Positions 36,602-44,994 of a DNA stretch of 64,000 nucleotides are shown one piece after another (position 1 is the stretch's first letter; each line of letters starts with the position of its first letter). The translations under genes were made by a program, and so were the position numbers. The notes under the pieces are model-generated. The model ran no database searches. It was not told where the DNA came from and saw only the letters and a program-made list of their open reading frames with translations. Source of the DNA: Myxococcales bacterium (GTDB lineage Bacteria; Myxococcota_A; Polyangia; Polyangiales; JAFGIB01); assembly GCA_029880325.1 (NCBI GenBank), contig JAOUOP010000003.1, forward strand, positions 1-64,000. The letters are read 5' to 3'.

Positions 36602-38014
36602 CTAATCCCACTCGGGAGCGGGTGGCGGCTCGGGAGGCTCCGGGGCCGAGGGCGGCTCGGGGATATCCGGCGGCTCGGGGGTGCTCGGAGCGCTCGCCGC
36701 TGGCTTTGGGGTCGCTGTGGGCCCGCTCGGCTTCACCTCCACCACCGGCGTGCTCGGCTCGGCGCTGGTGGTCGCGGCCTGGCTTTCGCGGAAGGCTCGC
36801 CCGGCTTCCTCGGAGCGGCGTTTGGTCTCTTCGGCGGAAGCAGAGGTTGTTTGCTTGCGCGGCGCCGTTCGTGATTTTCGAGCGGGCGCCTTCGGTGCCG
36901 CGCTGGGCTGGGCCGTAGCCGTGCTCGCTGCGGGCGGCACCTGCGGTGGTGGTGGGGCCGGCGGTGGCGGTGGGATCGCAGCGGTCGCCGGGTCGACGGT
37001 CGGCGGGGGCGGCACCTGGGCGGCGGCGGGAGCTGGCGCTGCACCGGGGTCGGCGCCCGTCGGCGCCGCGTTGGTCGCGGGCGGAGCGTCCGGAGCGCTA
37101 CCGCCGCCGGCCAGCCAGACCAGCGCCAGCAGTGCTGCCACGGCCAGGCCGATGGCCACCCCCAGCCAGGGGGCGCGGTTGGTGGGCACCGGGCCCGGGC
37201 GCCCCGATTGCGCCGGGCCGTGCAGCGGTTCGTTTTCGTCGAGCGACAGCTTCAGGGGGCGGCTGACGGCGCTGGACTTCGGCTTCTGCGCTGGCGTCAT
37301 GGGTTCGCGCGGCAGCGGCAGCGAGGGGCCTCCCGCCACCGATGGCGCGGATGCGGGGCGTGCGGGAGCCGGCGCCGGTGCCGGTGCCCTGGCCGGGGTG
37401 GGCCCGGCGGTCACGGCGGCCATGGGGGCCGGAGCCGGCTTTGGGGCGGAGGCCAGCGCGGCTGCCGGGCGCGGCGCGGCGGGGGCCGCGGGCGCCGGAG
37501 CCGCTGGTTCGGCCTCCGGGCTGGGGCCCGTGCGCGCGCCCGAGCGTACCGGCGCGCGCCCCGGTGGCGGCGGTGGGGGTTCGGTGCCGCCGCTGCGGGT
37601 GGCCGGCGTCGCGCCTGGGGTTGCTGCGGCCTCGAGGGTGGGAAAGCCGGCGATCGTGCGCTTGTGGGAGGGCTGGTTGGCGAAGCCCTGCACCGCCGGC
37701 TGGGCCGCGCGGGTGGGTGCGGGCGTCGGTTCGTCGGGGGGGGGCCTCAGGGGATCGGGCGGATCGCCGGTCGCAGTCGGGGCAGAGCCGAGGCCCGCCG
37801 CCGACATCGGTATGGTGCGCCGGAAGGTGCCGCCCGGGGGCGGTGCAGCGGGTGGCGGCGCGGCGCCGACGGCGTCCTTGGGCGGCGCCGGATGCAGCCC
37901 CGGCGAGGTCTGTCGCAGCTTGGGGCCGTCGGACGCGGGAGGTGGGCGCAGGGTCTGGGGGAACTGCCGGGGCCCGGCGTCGGTGGGTTTCTTCGGCGGC
38001 CGATGCTCGCTCAT
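36602..38014 (-). CDS. Proline-rich single-pass membrane protein, unassigned
   Basis: A 470-residue low-complexity protein dominated by Pro and Ala. One membrane helix (LGVAIGLAVAALLALVWLAGG, about 285-305) separates a cytoplasmic Pro-rich half from an extracytoplasmic half with PPPP runs, a short charged helical block (EETKRRSEEAGRAFRESQ) and a final Pro-Glu repeat (PEPPDIPEPPSAPEPPEPPP). It resembles TonB-like or FHA/kinase-associated spacer proteins in composition, but no domain is recognised. GC content is extreme, so the opposite strand is open as well; this strand is chosen for its helix and clean start. Confidence 0.55.
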   Translation of the reverse strand: MSEHRPPKKPTDAGPRQFPQTLRPPPASDGPKLRQTSPGLHPAPPKDAVGAAPPPAAPPPGGTFRRTIPMSAAGLGSAPTATGDPPDPLRPPPDEPTPAPTRAAQPAVQGFANQPSHKRTIAGFPTLEAAATPGATPATRSGGTEPPPPPPGRAPVRSGARTGPSPEAEPAAPAPAAPAAPRPAAALASAPKPAPAPMAAVTAGPTPARAPAPAPAPARPASAPSVAGGPSLPLPREPMTPAQKPKSSAVSRPLKLSLDENEPLHGPAQSGRPGPVPTNRAPWLGVAIGLAVAALLALVWLAGGGSAPDAPPATNAAPTGADPGAAPAPAAAQVPPPPTVDPATAAIPPPPPAPPPPQVPPAASTATAQPSAAPKAPARKSRTAPRKQTTSASAEETKRRSEEAGRAFRESQAATTSAEPSTPVVEVKPSGPTATPKPAASAPSTPEPPDIPEPPSAPEPPEPPPAPEWD

Positions 38015-38115
38015 GTTCCGCCGGCACTAGTAGCACGAGTCGCGCGGCCAGTCCCAGGGGGGAGCCACACTCCGAGCCGCCACGCTTCGGGGCCCGGTGG
38101 GCGCCCCCATTTCGT

Positions 38116-38766
38116 TCACGGCGTCAGCTGGCCGGCCGCAAAGAGTTGCAAGACCGGCTGTAACTCGTGCTCGTAGACCGGCCCCAGCCAACTGTGGAGC
38201 AGTCGCCCCTCGCGATCGAAGAGAAAGGTGGAGGGGATGGAGCCTTTCCAGGTCGGGTGCAGCGCGCGCTTGAAGGGGCCCAGGCGTCCGGCCACCACGT
38301 AGCCGCTGTGGCCGCCACCGTGTTCGGCCAGGAATGCCGAGGCATCCGCGCGCTTTTCCGGGGTGTCGGCCGAGACCAGGTACAGCCCGATGCCGTGCTC
38401 GGCCATGGCCTCGGCCACGCGCAGCACGATGGGCATCTCCCGCTTGCAGTTCCCACACCAGCTCGCCCAGACGTTGACCAGGGCGGCGCGGTGGGGGCCC
38501 TTGCGAATGAGTTCCAGCAGGCCGGGCCCGTCGGTCGCCACCAGGTTGTCGATGGCGACCGGCGTCGGCTCGGGCGCTGTCGCGGCAGCGGGTTGCGCCG
38601 CGGGCACCGGCGTCGGCAGTGACGGCTGCTCCTGGGGGGAGGCCGCTTGGGCCGCGCCCGCCGCCGCAGCCGCGGGCTTGGCGTCGGGGCTGCAGGCGAT
38701 CGCCAGGGCCAGCAGCGGTGGGAGCGCCGCGATCGACCGCGGCAGGCGTGAGTCGGGGGCCAGCAT
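38116..38766 (-). CDS. TlpA-like thioredoxin-fold lipoprotein
   Basis: A 216-residue lipoprotein (signal to LALAIAC, Cys25), an Ala/Pro-rich linker and a thioredoxin domain with VNVWASWCGNCKREMP (Cys104 and Cys107). IPSTFLFDREGRLLHSW carries the conserved cis-Pro region. It should act as a thiol-disulfide reductase in the periplasm, possibly in cytochrome c maturation or oxidative defence. Confidence 0.88.
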   Translation of the reverse strand: MLAPDSRLPRSIAALPPLLALAIACSPDAKPAAAAAGAAQAASPQEQPSLPTPVPAAQPAAATAPEPTPVAIDNLVATDGPGLLELIRKGPHRAALVNVWASWCGNCKREMPIVLRVAEAMAEHGIGLYLVSADTPEKRADASAFLAEHGGGHSGYVVAGRLGPFKRALHPTWKGSIPSTFLFDREGRLLHSWLGPVYEHELQPVLQLFAAGQLTP

Positions 38767-38826
38767 GGGGCGGGTGTAGCAGTTGGCGAGCGCGGCTGGG
38801 AGCCCTGCCTGGCGCGGGTTGAGCGG

Positions 38827-39492
38827 CTACGGCTCGTGCGTCTTGGCCCGGCCCGCGGCCGCGTTCGCGATCGCGCAGTGGCGTTCGATCAGCGCCATCG
38901 TCGGCCAGCGTGCTGGCGCCCGTGGACGCAGCTTTGCCAGCAGCGCGTCGGCTTCGTCGCGGCGTCCGAGCAGACACAGGGCCGCGACGCGCGTCGCTTC
39001 GTGTTCGCGCGAGAGGGCCGGCTGGGCCACGCGCTCGGCCAGGCGATCCAGCTGCTCCAGGGCTTTTTCGGGCTCGTCCTGCTCCAGGTGGTAGCGTGAG
39101 GCTCCCAGGGCGGCCAGCTCCCGGGGGATGGTGGGGGAGTGGTGATCGTCGATGGCGAGGGCTCCGGCGGCTGCGCCAGTCGGCGTCGCGGTCGCTGTGC
39201 CGCCATCGCGCGCGGCGGGTGCTTTGGGGGCCTCTGGCACGACGACCGTCGGCGTGGCTTCGGGCGCCGTTGCCCCGGTCATCGCTCCGGCTGCGGTGGG
39301 CTCGGGGTTTTCTGGCCCATCGCCGTCGCGATCGCCGAGCGCGCCGAGCGCGCCGAGCGCCTGCCAAGCGGCCATGGCCAGCACCAGCACCATCGGGGCG
39401 ATGATGAGTCCGCGTGCCGTCGTCGAACGCCCCGTCGTCGCCGGCTCTGCGGCGTTGGCGTTGCGACTCTTTGTTGCGTCGTCGGTGTTCAC
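38827..39492 (-). CDS. Membrane-anchored TPR-like protein
   Basis: A 221-residue protein with one membrane helix at about 28-48 (GLIIAPMVLVLAMAAWQALGALG), an acidic Pro/Ala/Thr-rich linker and a C-terminal helical region (SRYHLEQDEPEKALEQLDRLAERV, LLGRRDEADALLAKLRP) that looks like two TPR units. The same layout recurs in unassigned proteins of this window. Function unknown. Confidence 0.6.
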   Translation of the reverse strand: MNTDDATKSRNANAAEPATTGRSTTARGLIIAPMVLVLAMAAWQALGALGALGDRDGDGPENPEPTAAGAMTGATAPEATPTVVVPEAPKAPAARDGGTATATPTGAAAGALAIDDHHSPTIPRELAALGASRYHLEQDEPEKALEQLDRLAERVAQPALSREHEATRVAALCLLGRRDEADALLAKLRPRAPARWPTMALIERHCAIANAAAGRAKTHEP

Positions 39493-39741
39493 GTGCGGGC
39501 GACGCTAAAATAGCCGTCGCCGCGGGGCAACGGCGGCCCGGCCGCGCCCGGCACGAAATCCCGTGGCTCCGGACCGGTCATCGAGGGCGGGGCTGGGTTG
39601 TGGGCCCCTGTTGTTGGCGTTGGTGGCGGGACCCGGGCCGCTTGCGGCCGGGGGCACGCCGCGGTGATGTCGCGAGCAGCGAAAGCGCTGAAAGTGCCGT
39701 CGGGTGAGGCAATCGCGGGGCCTTGGGCTGCCACCCGCGAC

Positions 39742-40725
39742 TCACGCCGGCGATGGGCCGCCCTGTCGCAGCTCCTCGAGCCGCTCGCGGTAGGCGTCGA
39801 GCACCGAGAGCGGGCCGTGGTCGGCTTCGACGACTTTCAGCAACGCCCGGACGCGGTCGGCTGCGTCCTGACCGAGCTCGTCGAAGCGCGACAGCAGCGG
39901 TAGCAAGGTCGCTGCGGCCTCGCGTCCCTGCCCGGAAAGCTGCAGCTCGCGGGCGCGTTCGAGGAGTTCTTCGTCCTGGTCGATGGGCCTCGGTGCGGTC
40001 CGTTCCGGCGCTTCGTCTTCAAGGTTTTCGTCGCTCGCTGGTAGCGTCAAGCGCGCCATCTGGGCGGCGCCGAAACCTCCGAGCAAGGGCCCGACAATGT
40101 ACACGAGCAGCTGCTCGAGGTTGCCCGTGATCGCCGCCGGCCCCAGATAGCGAGCGGGGTTGGCCCCGGCTCCGGTCAAGGGACCGGCGAAGAGGATCAG
40201 GGCTCCCAGCGTCGCGCCGATGGCCAGCGCGGCGAACTCGCTTTGTTCGTTGTCCCCGCGGGTGACGCCCAGGATCACCGTGACCAGCACGAAGGTGATC
40301 AGTGCCTCGATCAGTAACCCCTTGAGCATGTCGATCTTGGGGGCCAGCGCTGGCGTGCCCAGGTTGGCCAGGGCCACTTCATCGGGAAAGATCCAGGCGA
40401 GCATCGCGGCCGCCAAAAGCGCGCCCAGCAGCTGCGCCGTCACGTAGCGACCGAAGCTGGCGGCGTCCAGGCCCCGATTGAGCCAGGCCGCAAGCGACAC
40501 GGCGGGGTTGAAGTGACCACCGGAGATCGAGCCGAAGGCGAACAGCGCGCCTGTGAGCACCAGGGCGTGCGCGGCGGCAATGCCGATCAAGCCGAGCTGA
40601 CCCCCGGGGGCGGCGCCGTGGGATGGCCCGGTGTGGCTGTCGACGATGACGGCGCCGGCACCCACGAAGACCAGCGCCCAGGTTCCGAGGAATTCGGCTA
40701 CGAGTTTACGGTCGGTGGTTGCCAT
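39742..40725 (-). CDS. Aquaporin (MIP family) with helical C-terminal extension
   Basis: A 327-residue inner-membrane channel with six helices and two NPA motifs, GGHFNPAVSLA (73-75) and GANPARYLGPA (189-191), as in AqpZ/GlpF. NPAR in the second loop fits the family. An unusual hydrophilic extension of about 95 residues (about 232-327) begins with an acidic run (ENLEDEAPE) and forms amphipathic helices. Most bacterial aquaporins end shortly after the sixth helix. Transport of water versus glycerol cannot be decided. Confidence 0.9.
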   Translation of the reverse strand: MATTDRKLVAEFLGTWALVFVGAGAVIVDSHTGPSHGAAPGGQLGLIGIAAAHALVLTGALFAFGSISGGHFNPAVSLAAWLNRGLDAASFGRYVTAQLLGALLAAAMLAWIFPDEVALANLGTPALAPKIDMLKGLLIEALITFVLVTVILGVTRGDNEQSEFAALAIGATLGALILFAGPLTGAGANPARYLGPAAITGNLEQLLVYIVGPLLGGFGAAQMARLTLPASDENLEDEAPERTAPRPIDQDEELLERARELQLSGQGREAAATLLPLLSRFDELGQDAADRVRALLKVVEADHGPLSVLDAYRERLEELRQGGPSPA

Positions 40726-40999
40726 GGCGGGGCCCAGTGTAGGAGGCCGCCCTTGCGGCGCAAAATAATCAGGTGTTTGAACGAGCCCGCCGCGCGTGCT
40801 TGCTTGCTTTCGGCTCCAGCGCGCGGTTCCAACAATGCTGTGTCAGGGGGGGGCGGTGGCTCGCGGTCTCGGTGCTCGACCTCGTGGTCACCGCGGAGCC
40901 CCGGTTGAGCGGGGAGGGGCGCAGAAAAAGGCCGAAACTGTTTTTTGCCGCCTGTTGCAGCAAATTCGACCACCAGCGGGCAGCTCGGCTGCCCCAGCC

Positions 41000-41586
41000 T
41001 CGAGCGCCAATGACAGCCTCGGGGGCTACATCCAGGGCGAGCGCTTGGTCGGCTACGCGTGGACCGATGTCACCGGCGCCGCATTCAGCATTGCGCCCGA
41101 GGATTTCAGCGATCAAACCGACTTTTCGCTGTGCACTTCCGGTGAGGTTGCCGCCGGCTACGAAAATTTCGCCATGCTCGGCTGGAACCTCGACCAGGGC
41201 AAAGGTGCCGACGAACTCAGGCGAGCCATCACTCCGACATCCTGGTGCCGGGGCGCGGCGTGGGCGCCTTTGACGCCTGCTCCGCCCAATGGGGTGTGCC
41301 CAACGGGGAGTTGGGAGCCCAATAGGGCGGCTTCCTGACGGCCTGCAAGCAGCAGCTGGCCGCAGCCGATCGCGCGGCGCTCAAGGACTGTGTGCGCGCC
41401 CGCTGCGACTCGGTCTTCGGTGCCCGCGGGCTCACCGAGTTGCAAGCGGGCTGCTACTGGTTTGTGGACTGGTTCCAGGCTGCCGACAATCCAAGCCTCG
41501 TCTACCATGAGGTGCAATTCCTGCCCGAGTTCAGTGCTGCGGGCATCGCTCGCGGCGGCAGTGTGGCGCCCAACTGCGGGGGTTGA
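41000..41586 (+). pseudogene. Decayed secreted protein gene (GYAWT / expansin-like)
   Basis: Two recognisable pieces lie in different frames. The first (to about 41215) encodes GERLVGYAWTDVTGAAFSI..PEDFSDQTDFSLCTSGEV..FAMLGWNLDQ, the N-terminal module of myxobacterial secreted proteins. The frame then changes between 41215 and 41233, and the second piece reads SDILVPGRGVGAFDACSAQWG...GELGAQ, an in-frame TAG at 41323-41325 and then GGFLTACKQQ...TELQAGCYWFVDWFQAADNPSL to a stop at 41584-41586. A single-base change (TAC to TAG) would explain the stop, as Tyr-Gly-Gly is expected there. No signal peptide remains upstream. The gene has at least one frameshift, one nonsense codon and a lost 5' end. 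Confidence 0.7.
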
Positions 41587-41650
41587 GGGGCTCGCCAGGG
41601 TTCGCGCGCCAGCATCGCCCCGCTGGCGCCGGATGTGCTACATCCGCGGC

Positions 41651-42886
41651 ATGTGGAAGATCGCCATCGCCGCCATCCTGGCGAGCACGCTGCTGAGTTC
41701 GGTGGCCGCGGCCGAGTCGCCCTGGGCGGAGACCGCGCGCGACGAGGATCTGGAGGTCAAGCTCGTGACCTTCGGCCCCGGCGACGCGGTGCACCAATAC
41801 TTCGGCCACAACGCCCTGATCGTGGAGGACACGCAGCGCGGCATGGCTGCCATGTACAACTTCGGCATGTTCAATTTCGGCCCCGACATGCTCCCCAAGT
41901 ACCTGCAGGGGCAGCTCGAGTTCTGGGCCATCGCCACCGGCGTGCGCCGCACCTACGCCGCCTATCGCACCATGAACCGCTCGATCCGCGTGCGCGAGTT
42001 GGATCTACGTCCCGAAAAACGCCGCTGGCTGGCCGAGCGACTCTCCTGGCACGTGCAGCCCGAAAACCGTGCCTACCGCTACCATCACTACCGCGACAAC
42101 TGCTCGACCAAGGTGCGCGACCTGATCGATGGCGCCAGCGGTGGTCTTCTAGGGGCTCAACACTCCAAGCCGGCGCGTCTGACCTACCGCGGCCATACCT
42201 GGCGCTACACGGAACACGACCCGATCATCCACATGCTACTGGTCTTCTGGATGAACGACTCCATGGAGCGCCCGATCCAGGAAATGCACGAGGCCTTCCT
42301 GCCTGACGAACTTGAGAAGTTGGTCGACGCCACCCTAATCGAAGAGGGCGGCCGCAAGCGGCCCCTGGTCAAGCGCGCCTACACCCTCTTCGAGGCCCGT
42401 CGCGCTCCGGTGGCTGAAAATCCCTCGCCGCGATGGCCATCAACGCTCGGCCTGGGTCTCTTGCTCGGCGGCGTCGCGCTGCTCTTGGCGTGGCTACAAC
42501 GCCGCCATCGCGACCGCTTCAGCGCCGCCCTCTTCGGCCTGCATCACGTGCTGCTGGGCATCCTCTGCGGCGTGCCAGGACTCGTCGCCGGCCTCTTTCT
42601 TCTCACCGAGTGGAAAGTCACGCACTGGAACGAAAACCTCTTCCTTTGCAACCCCGTCACCTTCCTGAGCTTTCCGCTCGGCCTGATGCTGATCTTCGGC
42701 TCCCGGTGGGCCCGCCGCTGGCTCGCGCGCGCGGCCTACCTGATGGCGGCCAGCAGCTTGCTTCTGCTCGTGCTCAAGCTATTGCCCAACTTCGACCAGC
42801 AGGTGTGGCTGCCGATGGCGCTGATGCTTCCGGCGAACGTCGGCTTTGCCCTGGCGCATCGCCTGCTCGAGCCGACGAAGGGGTGA
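41651..42886 (+). CDS. DUF4105 membrane protein (Lnb-like)
   Basis: A 411-residue protein with a signal peptide (MWKIAIAAILASTLLSSVAAA), a periplasmic DUF4105 domain and about five C-terminal membrane helices (from about residue 265). Conserved His53 (QYFGHNALIVED) and Cys151 (YHHYRDNCSTKVRDLID) look like a Cys-His catalytic pair. As I recall, this family has been linked to lipoprotein N-acylation (Lnb) in Bacteroidota; whether that holds here is inference. It would be meaningful in a window so rich in lipoproteins. ATG 41651 is chosen for the signal peptide; the longer open frame upstream is the decayed gene. Confidence 0.8.
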   Translation: MWKIAIAAILASTLLSSVAAAESPWAETARDEDLEVKLVTFGPGDAVHQYFGHNALIVEDTQRGMAAMYNFGMFNFGPDMLPKYLQGQLEFWAIATGVRRTYAAYRTMNRSIRVRELDLRPEKRRWLAERLSWHVQPENRAYRYHHYRDNCSTKVRDLIDGASGGLLGAQHSKPARLTYRGHTWRYTEHDPIIHMLLVFWMNDSMERPIQEMHEAFLPDELEKLVDATLIEEGGRKRPLVKRAYTLFEARRAPVAENPSPRWPSTLGLGLLLGGVALLLAWLQRRHRDRFSAALFGLHHVLLGILCGVPGLVAGLFLLTEWKVTHWNENLFLCNPVTFLSFPLGLMLIFGSRWARRWLARAAYLMAASSLLLLVLKLLPNFDQQVWLPMALMLPANVGFALAHRLLEPTKG

Positions 42887-43718
42887 CGCCACGCCTCGAG
42901 GGATTTCGCGGAGCTTTGTGGGGGGCAGCGGCACCGTGGTCTGCGCGCTCGACCAAAAGTCCCCACAGGCCGACAAGATCATCTGCTACGTCGATGCCTC
43001 CCGATGTGACCCAGATCACGTCGATCCGCCGGCACGTGAAACAGCCTTGAGCATCCGTCATTCGAGCTTTACTCGGTGACCTTTGAGCGCTAGTTCACGT
43101 GTCAGACGGCATCGCCGGCGCGGTCGGGATGACCTCAGGGCGTCTCCGTGATGAAGACCCGGCACTCGAAACGACTGAAGCGCCGCTAGCTCCAAAACAA
43201 GCGCATGTGGAGGATGAGCTGCGCAAAGATGGTGTGAATCAGGGGTTTGCGAAAAGCGCAGGCGCACCAGGAGGAGCGTTGAGCATTTTCGCGAGCGCAT
43301 GAACGCAAGAAATTTGTGGAGATCGCCTGCAACATGCGCTTATCTACGGGCTAGCATTGCGCGAATACGTTGCGCCGGTAGCAAGACGCCATCGTTGCGC
43401 AGAATACGGGCGTCTTGCGCCGGCCGGTCATGGCGCCGTCCGGTGAGATGTCGTACTGCGTCTCCTCACCGGGGCCAAACTCGGGGCGACCTACGGGCAC
43501 TTTTATGATCCACAATGGTCGTCGACCGCCCGCGCGCCTCAATGTTGGCGCGCGCCAACGGCACCACCGACCGCATCGCACCGCGCCGCCGGAACCTGCC
43601 CTTCTTGCCTATGGCACTGCGGCCAGCGCCATACAGCAGAATTTTACCCGTCGGTCGAGCAGCTACGAAATTTTTAGGGTCCTGAACCCGACCTTCGCCA
43701 GCGGCGTGGAACTTCAGC
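42887..43718. other. 832-base region without a supported gene
   Basis: Composition is visibly lower in GC than the flanks, and short open frames on both strands show no domain, signal peptide or consistent codon usage. A minus-strand fragment at about 43351-43520 (containing PVGRPEFGPGEETQYDISPDG) could be the remnant of a gene, but it has no frame continuity. The region separates the convergent DUF4105 and thiolase genes and looks like decayed or insertion-derived DNA. Confidence 0.5.
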
Positions 43719-44954
43719 CTAACCCGCACCCAAGATCGTCACCACGGTGGCAGCCGCGTCGATGCCGATGTTGCCACCGCCGTTGTGCGCCAACCCAAAG
43801 CGCGCGCCCTCGACCTGGCGCTTGCCGCTCTTGCCGCCGAGCTGCTCGGCCAGCTCGACCACCTGTGCCAGGCCCGTGGCCCCCACCGGATGGCCCTTGC
43901 GCAGCAGTCCGCCCGAGGTGTTGACGGGGCACTTGCCTCCGAGTTTGGTGTGTCCTTCGGATACCAGTCTGCCGCCTTCGCCCTTTTCACAGAGGCCGAG
44001 GCCCTCGGTGGCGATTACTTCGGCCGGCGCCGAGGCGTCGTGCAGTTCCACCACCGACAGCGCGTCCGGTCCAATGCCCGCTTCTTCGTAGGCTTCTTTG
44101 GAGCAGACTTCGGTCAGGCCGTCCTCTTCGTAGGGGCGATCCCAGCCCGATCGCAGCACACTCGAGAGCACCCGCACCGGCCGTCCGATGCCCAGCTCGC
44201 GCGCCTTCCTCTCGCTGACCACGATGGCTGCGGCGGCGCCGTCGCCGATGGGCGAGCACATGGGCCGCGTCAGGGGCTCGGCGATCATGGGGGCCGCGAG
44301 TACTTCTTCCACCGTGAGCGCTTCGCGGAATTGGGCGCGCTCGTTCATGCTTCCGTGAAAGGAATTCTTGGCGCTGACCATGGCGAATTGCTCGGCCGTG
44401 GTGCCGTAGAGCTTCATGTGGGTGCGCGCGGCGGCGGCGTAGATGTCCATGAACATGGAGCGGCTCTTGCCGGCGCCCGATGAGGCTTTTTCGGCGCCTT
44501 GCTTTTCGGCGCCGCGCTTGAGCGAGGCCATGATCTCGGCCATCGCTTCCACGTCCACGGCGCCGCTGAAGGCCTTGAAGGAGACGCTCTTATCTTCGTG
44601 GTAGAGCTTTTCGACGCCCAGGGCGAGCACCACGTCGTACAGGCCCGCACTGACCATGGCACAGGCCTGCTGGAAGGCCGTCGAAGCGCTGGCGCAGGCG
44701 TTTTCCACGTTGATGACCGGTAGCTTGCCCACGCCCATGCCGCGCAGGATCACCTGGCCACGGATCGATTCTTGACCGGTGACCAGACCCGCGGCGGCGT
44801 TGCCCACGTAGGCCGCCTGAAGGTCCGCAAGCTCGAGGCCCGCGTCCCGGACGGCTTTGTCGATGGCCTCGGCGCCCAGGGCTTTGAGCCCGATCTCCAG
44901 ATGTTTTCCAAAGCGGGTCATGCCGACGCCCGCCACCACTGCGTTCATTTTCAT
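43719..44954 (-). CDS. SCP2-type thiolase / acetyl-CoA acetyltransferase-like
   Basis: A 411-residue thiolase-fold protein. The acyl-accepting Cys87 lies in NVENACASASTA and the active-site His in LRKGHPVGATG. The usual second Cys is replaced: the C-terminal loop reads GLAHNGGGNIG rather than the C-x-G-GGMG pattern, which is characteristic of SCP-x/lipid-transfer type thiolases. It probably acts in fatty-acid, sterol or short-chain acyl-CoA degradation. It lies 40 bases downstream of the ACAD gene on the same strand, a likely beta-oxidation pair. Confidence 0.88.
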   Translation of the reverse strand: MKMNAVVAGVGMTRFGKHLEIGLKALGAEAIDKAVRDAGLELADLQAAYVGNAAAGLVTGQESIRGQVILRGMGVGKLPVINVENACASASTAFQQACAMVSAGLYDVVLALGVEKLYHEDKSVSFKAFSGAVDVEAMAEIMASLKRGAEKQGAEKASSGAGKSRSMFMDIYAAAARTHMKLYGTTAEQFAMVSAKNSFHGSMNERAQFREALTVEEVLAAPMIAEPLTRPMCSPIGDGAAAAIVVSERKARELGIGRPVRVLSSVLRSGWDRPYEEDGLTEVCSKEAYEEAGIGPDALSVVELHDASAPAEVIATEGLGLCEKGEGGRLVSEGHTKLGGKCPVNTSGGLLRKGHPVGATGLAQVVELAEQLGGKSGKRQVEGARFGLAHNGGGNIGIDAAATVVTILGAG

Positions 44955-44994
44955 GCTTCGATCCTCGCTTCGCGCGCTCTAGCCCGCGCGCAGC

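Noticed and set aside
36681..38030. 449-residue Gly/Ala-rich frame opposite the proline-rich gene
   Set aside because: It mirrors the GC-rich repeat composition of the minus-strand gene and lacks a membrane segment or any motif.
41323..41325. TAG in the 41-kb gene read as a recoded amino acid
   Set aside because: A frameshift is present as well and there is no other sign of recoding; a nonsense mutation is simpler.
42887..43718. Small open frames of 60-90 residues on either strand
   Set aside because: None has a signal peptide, a domain or a ribosome-binding site with consistent coding bias.
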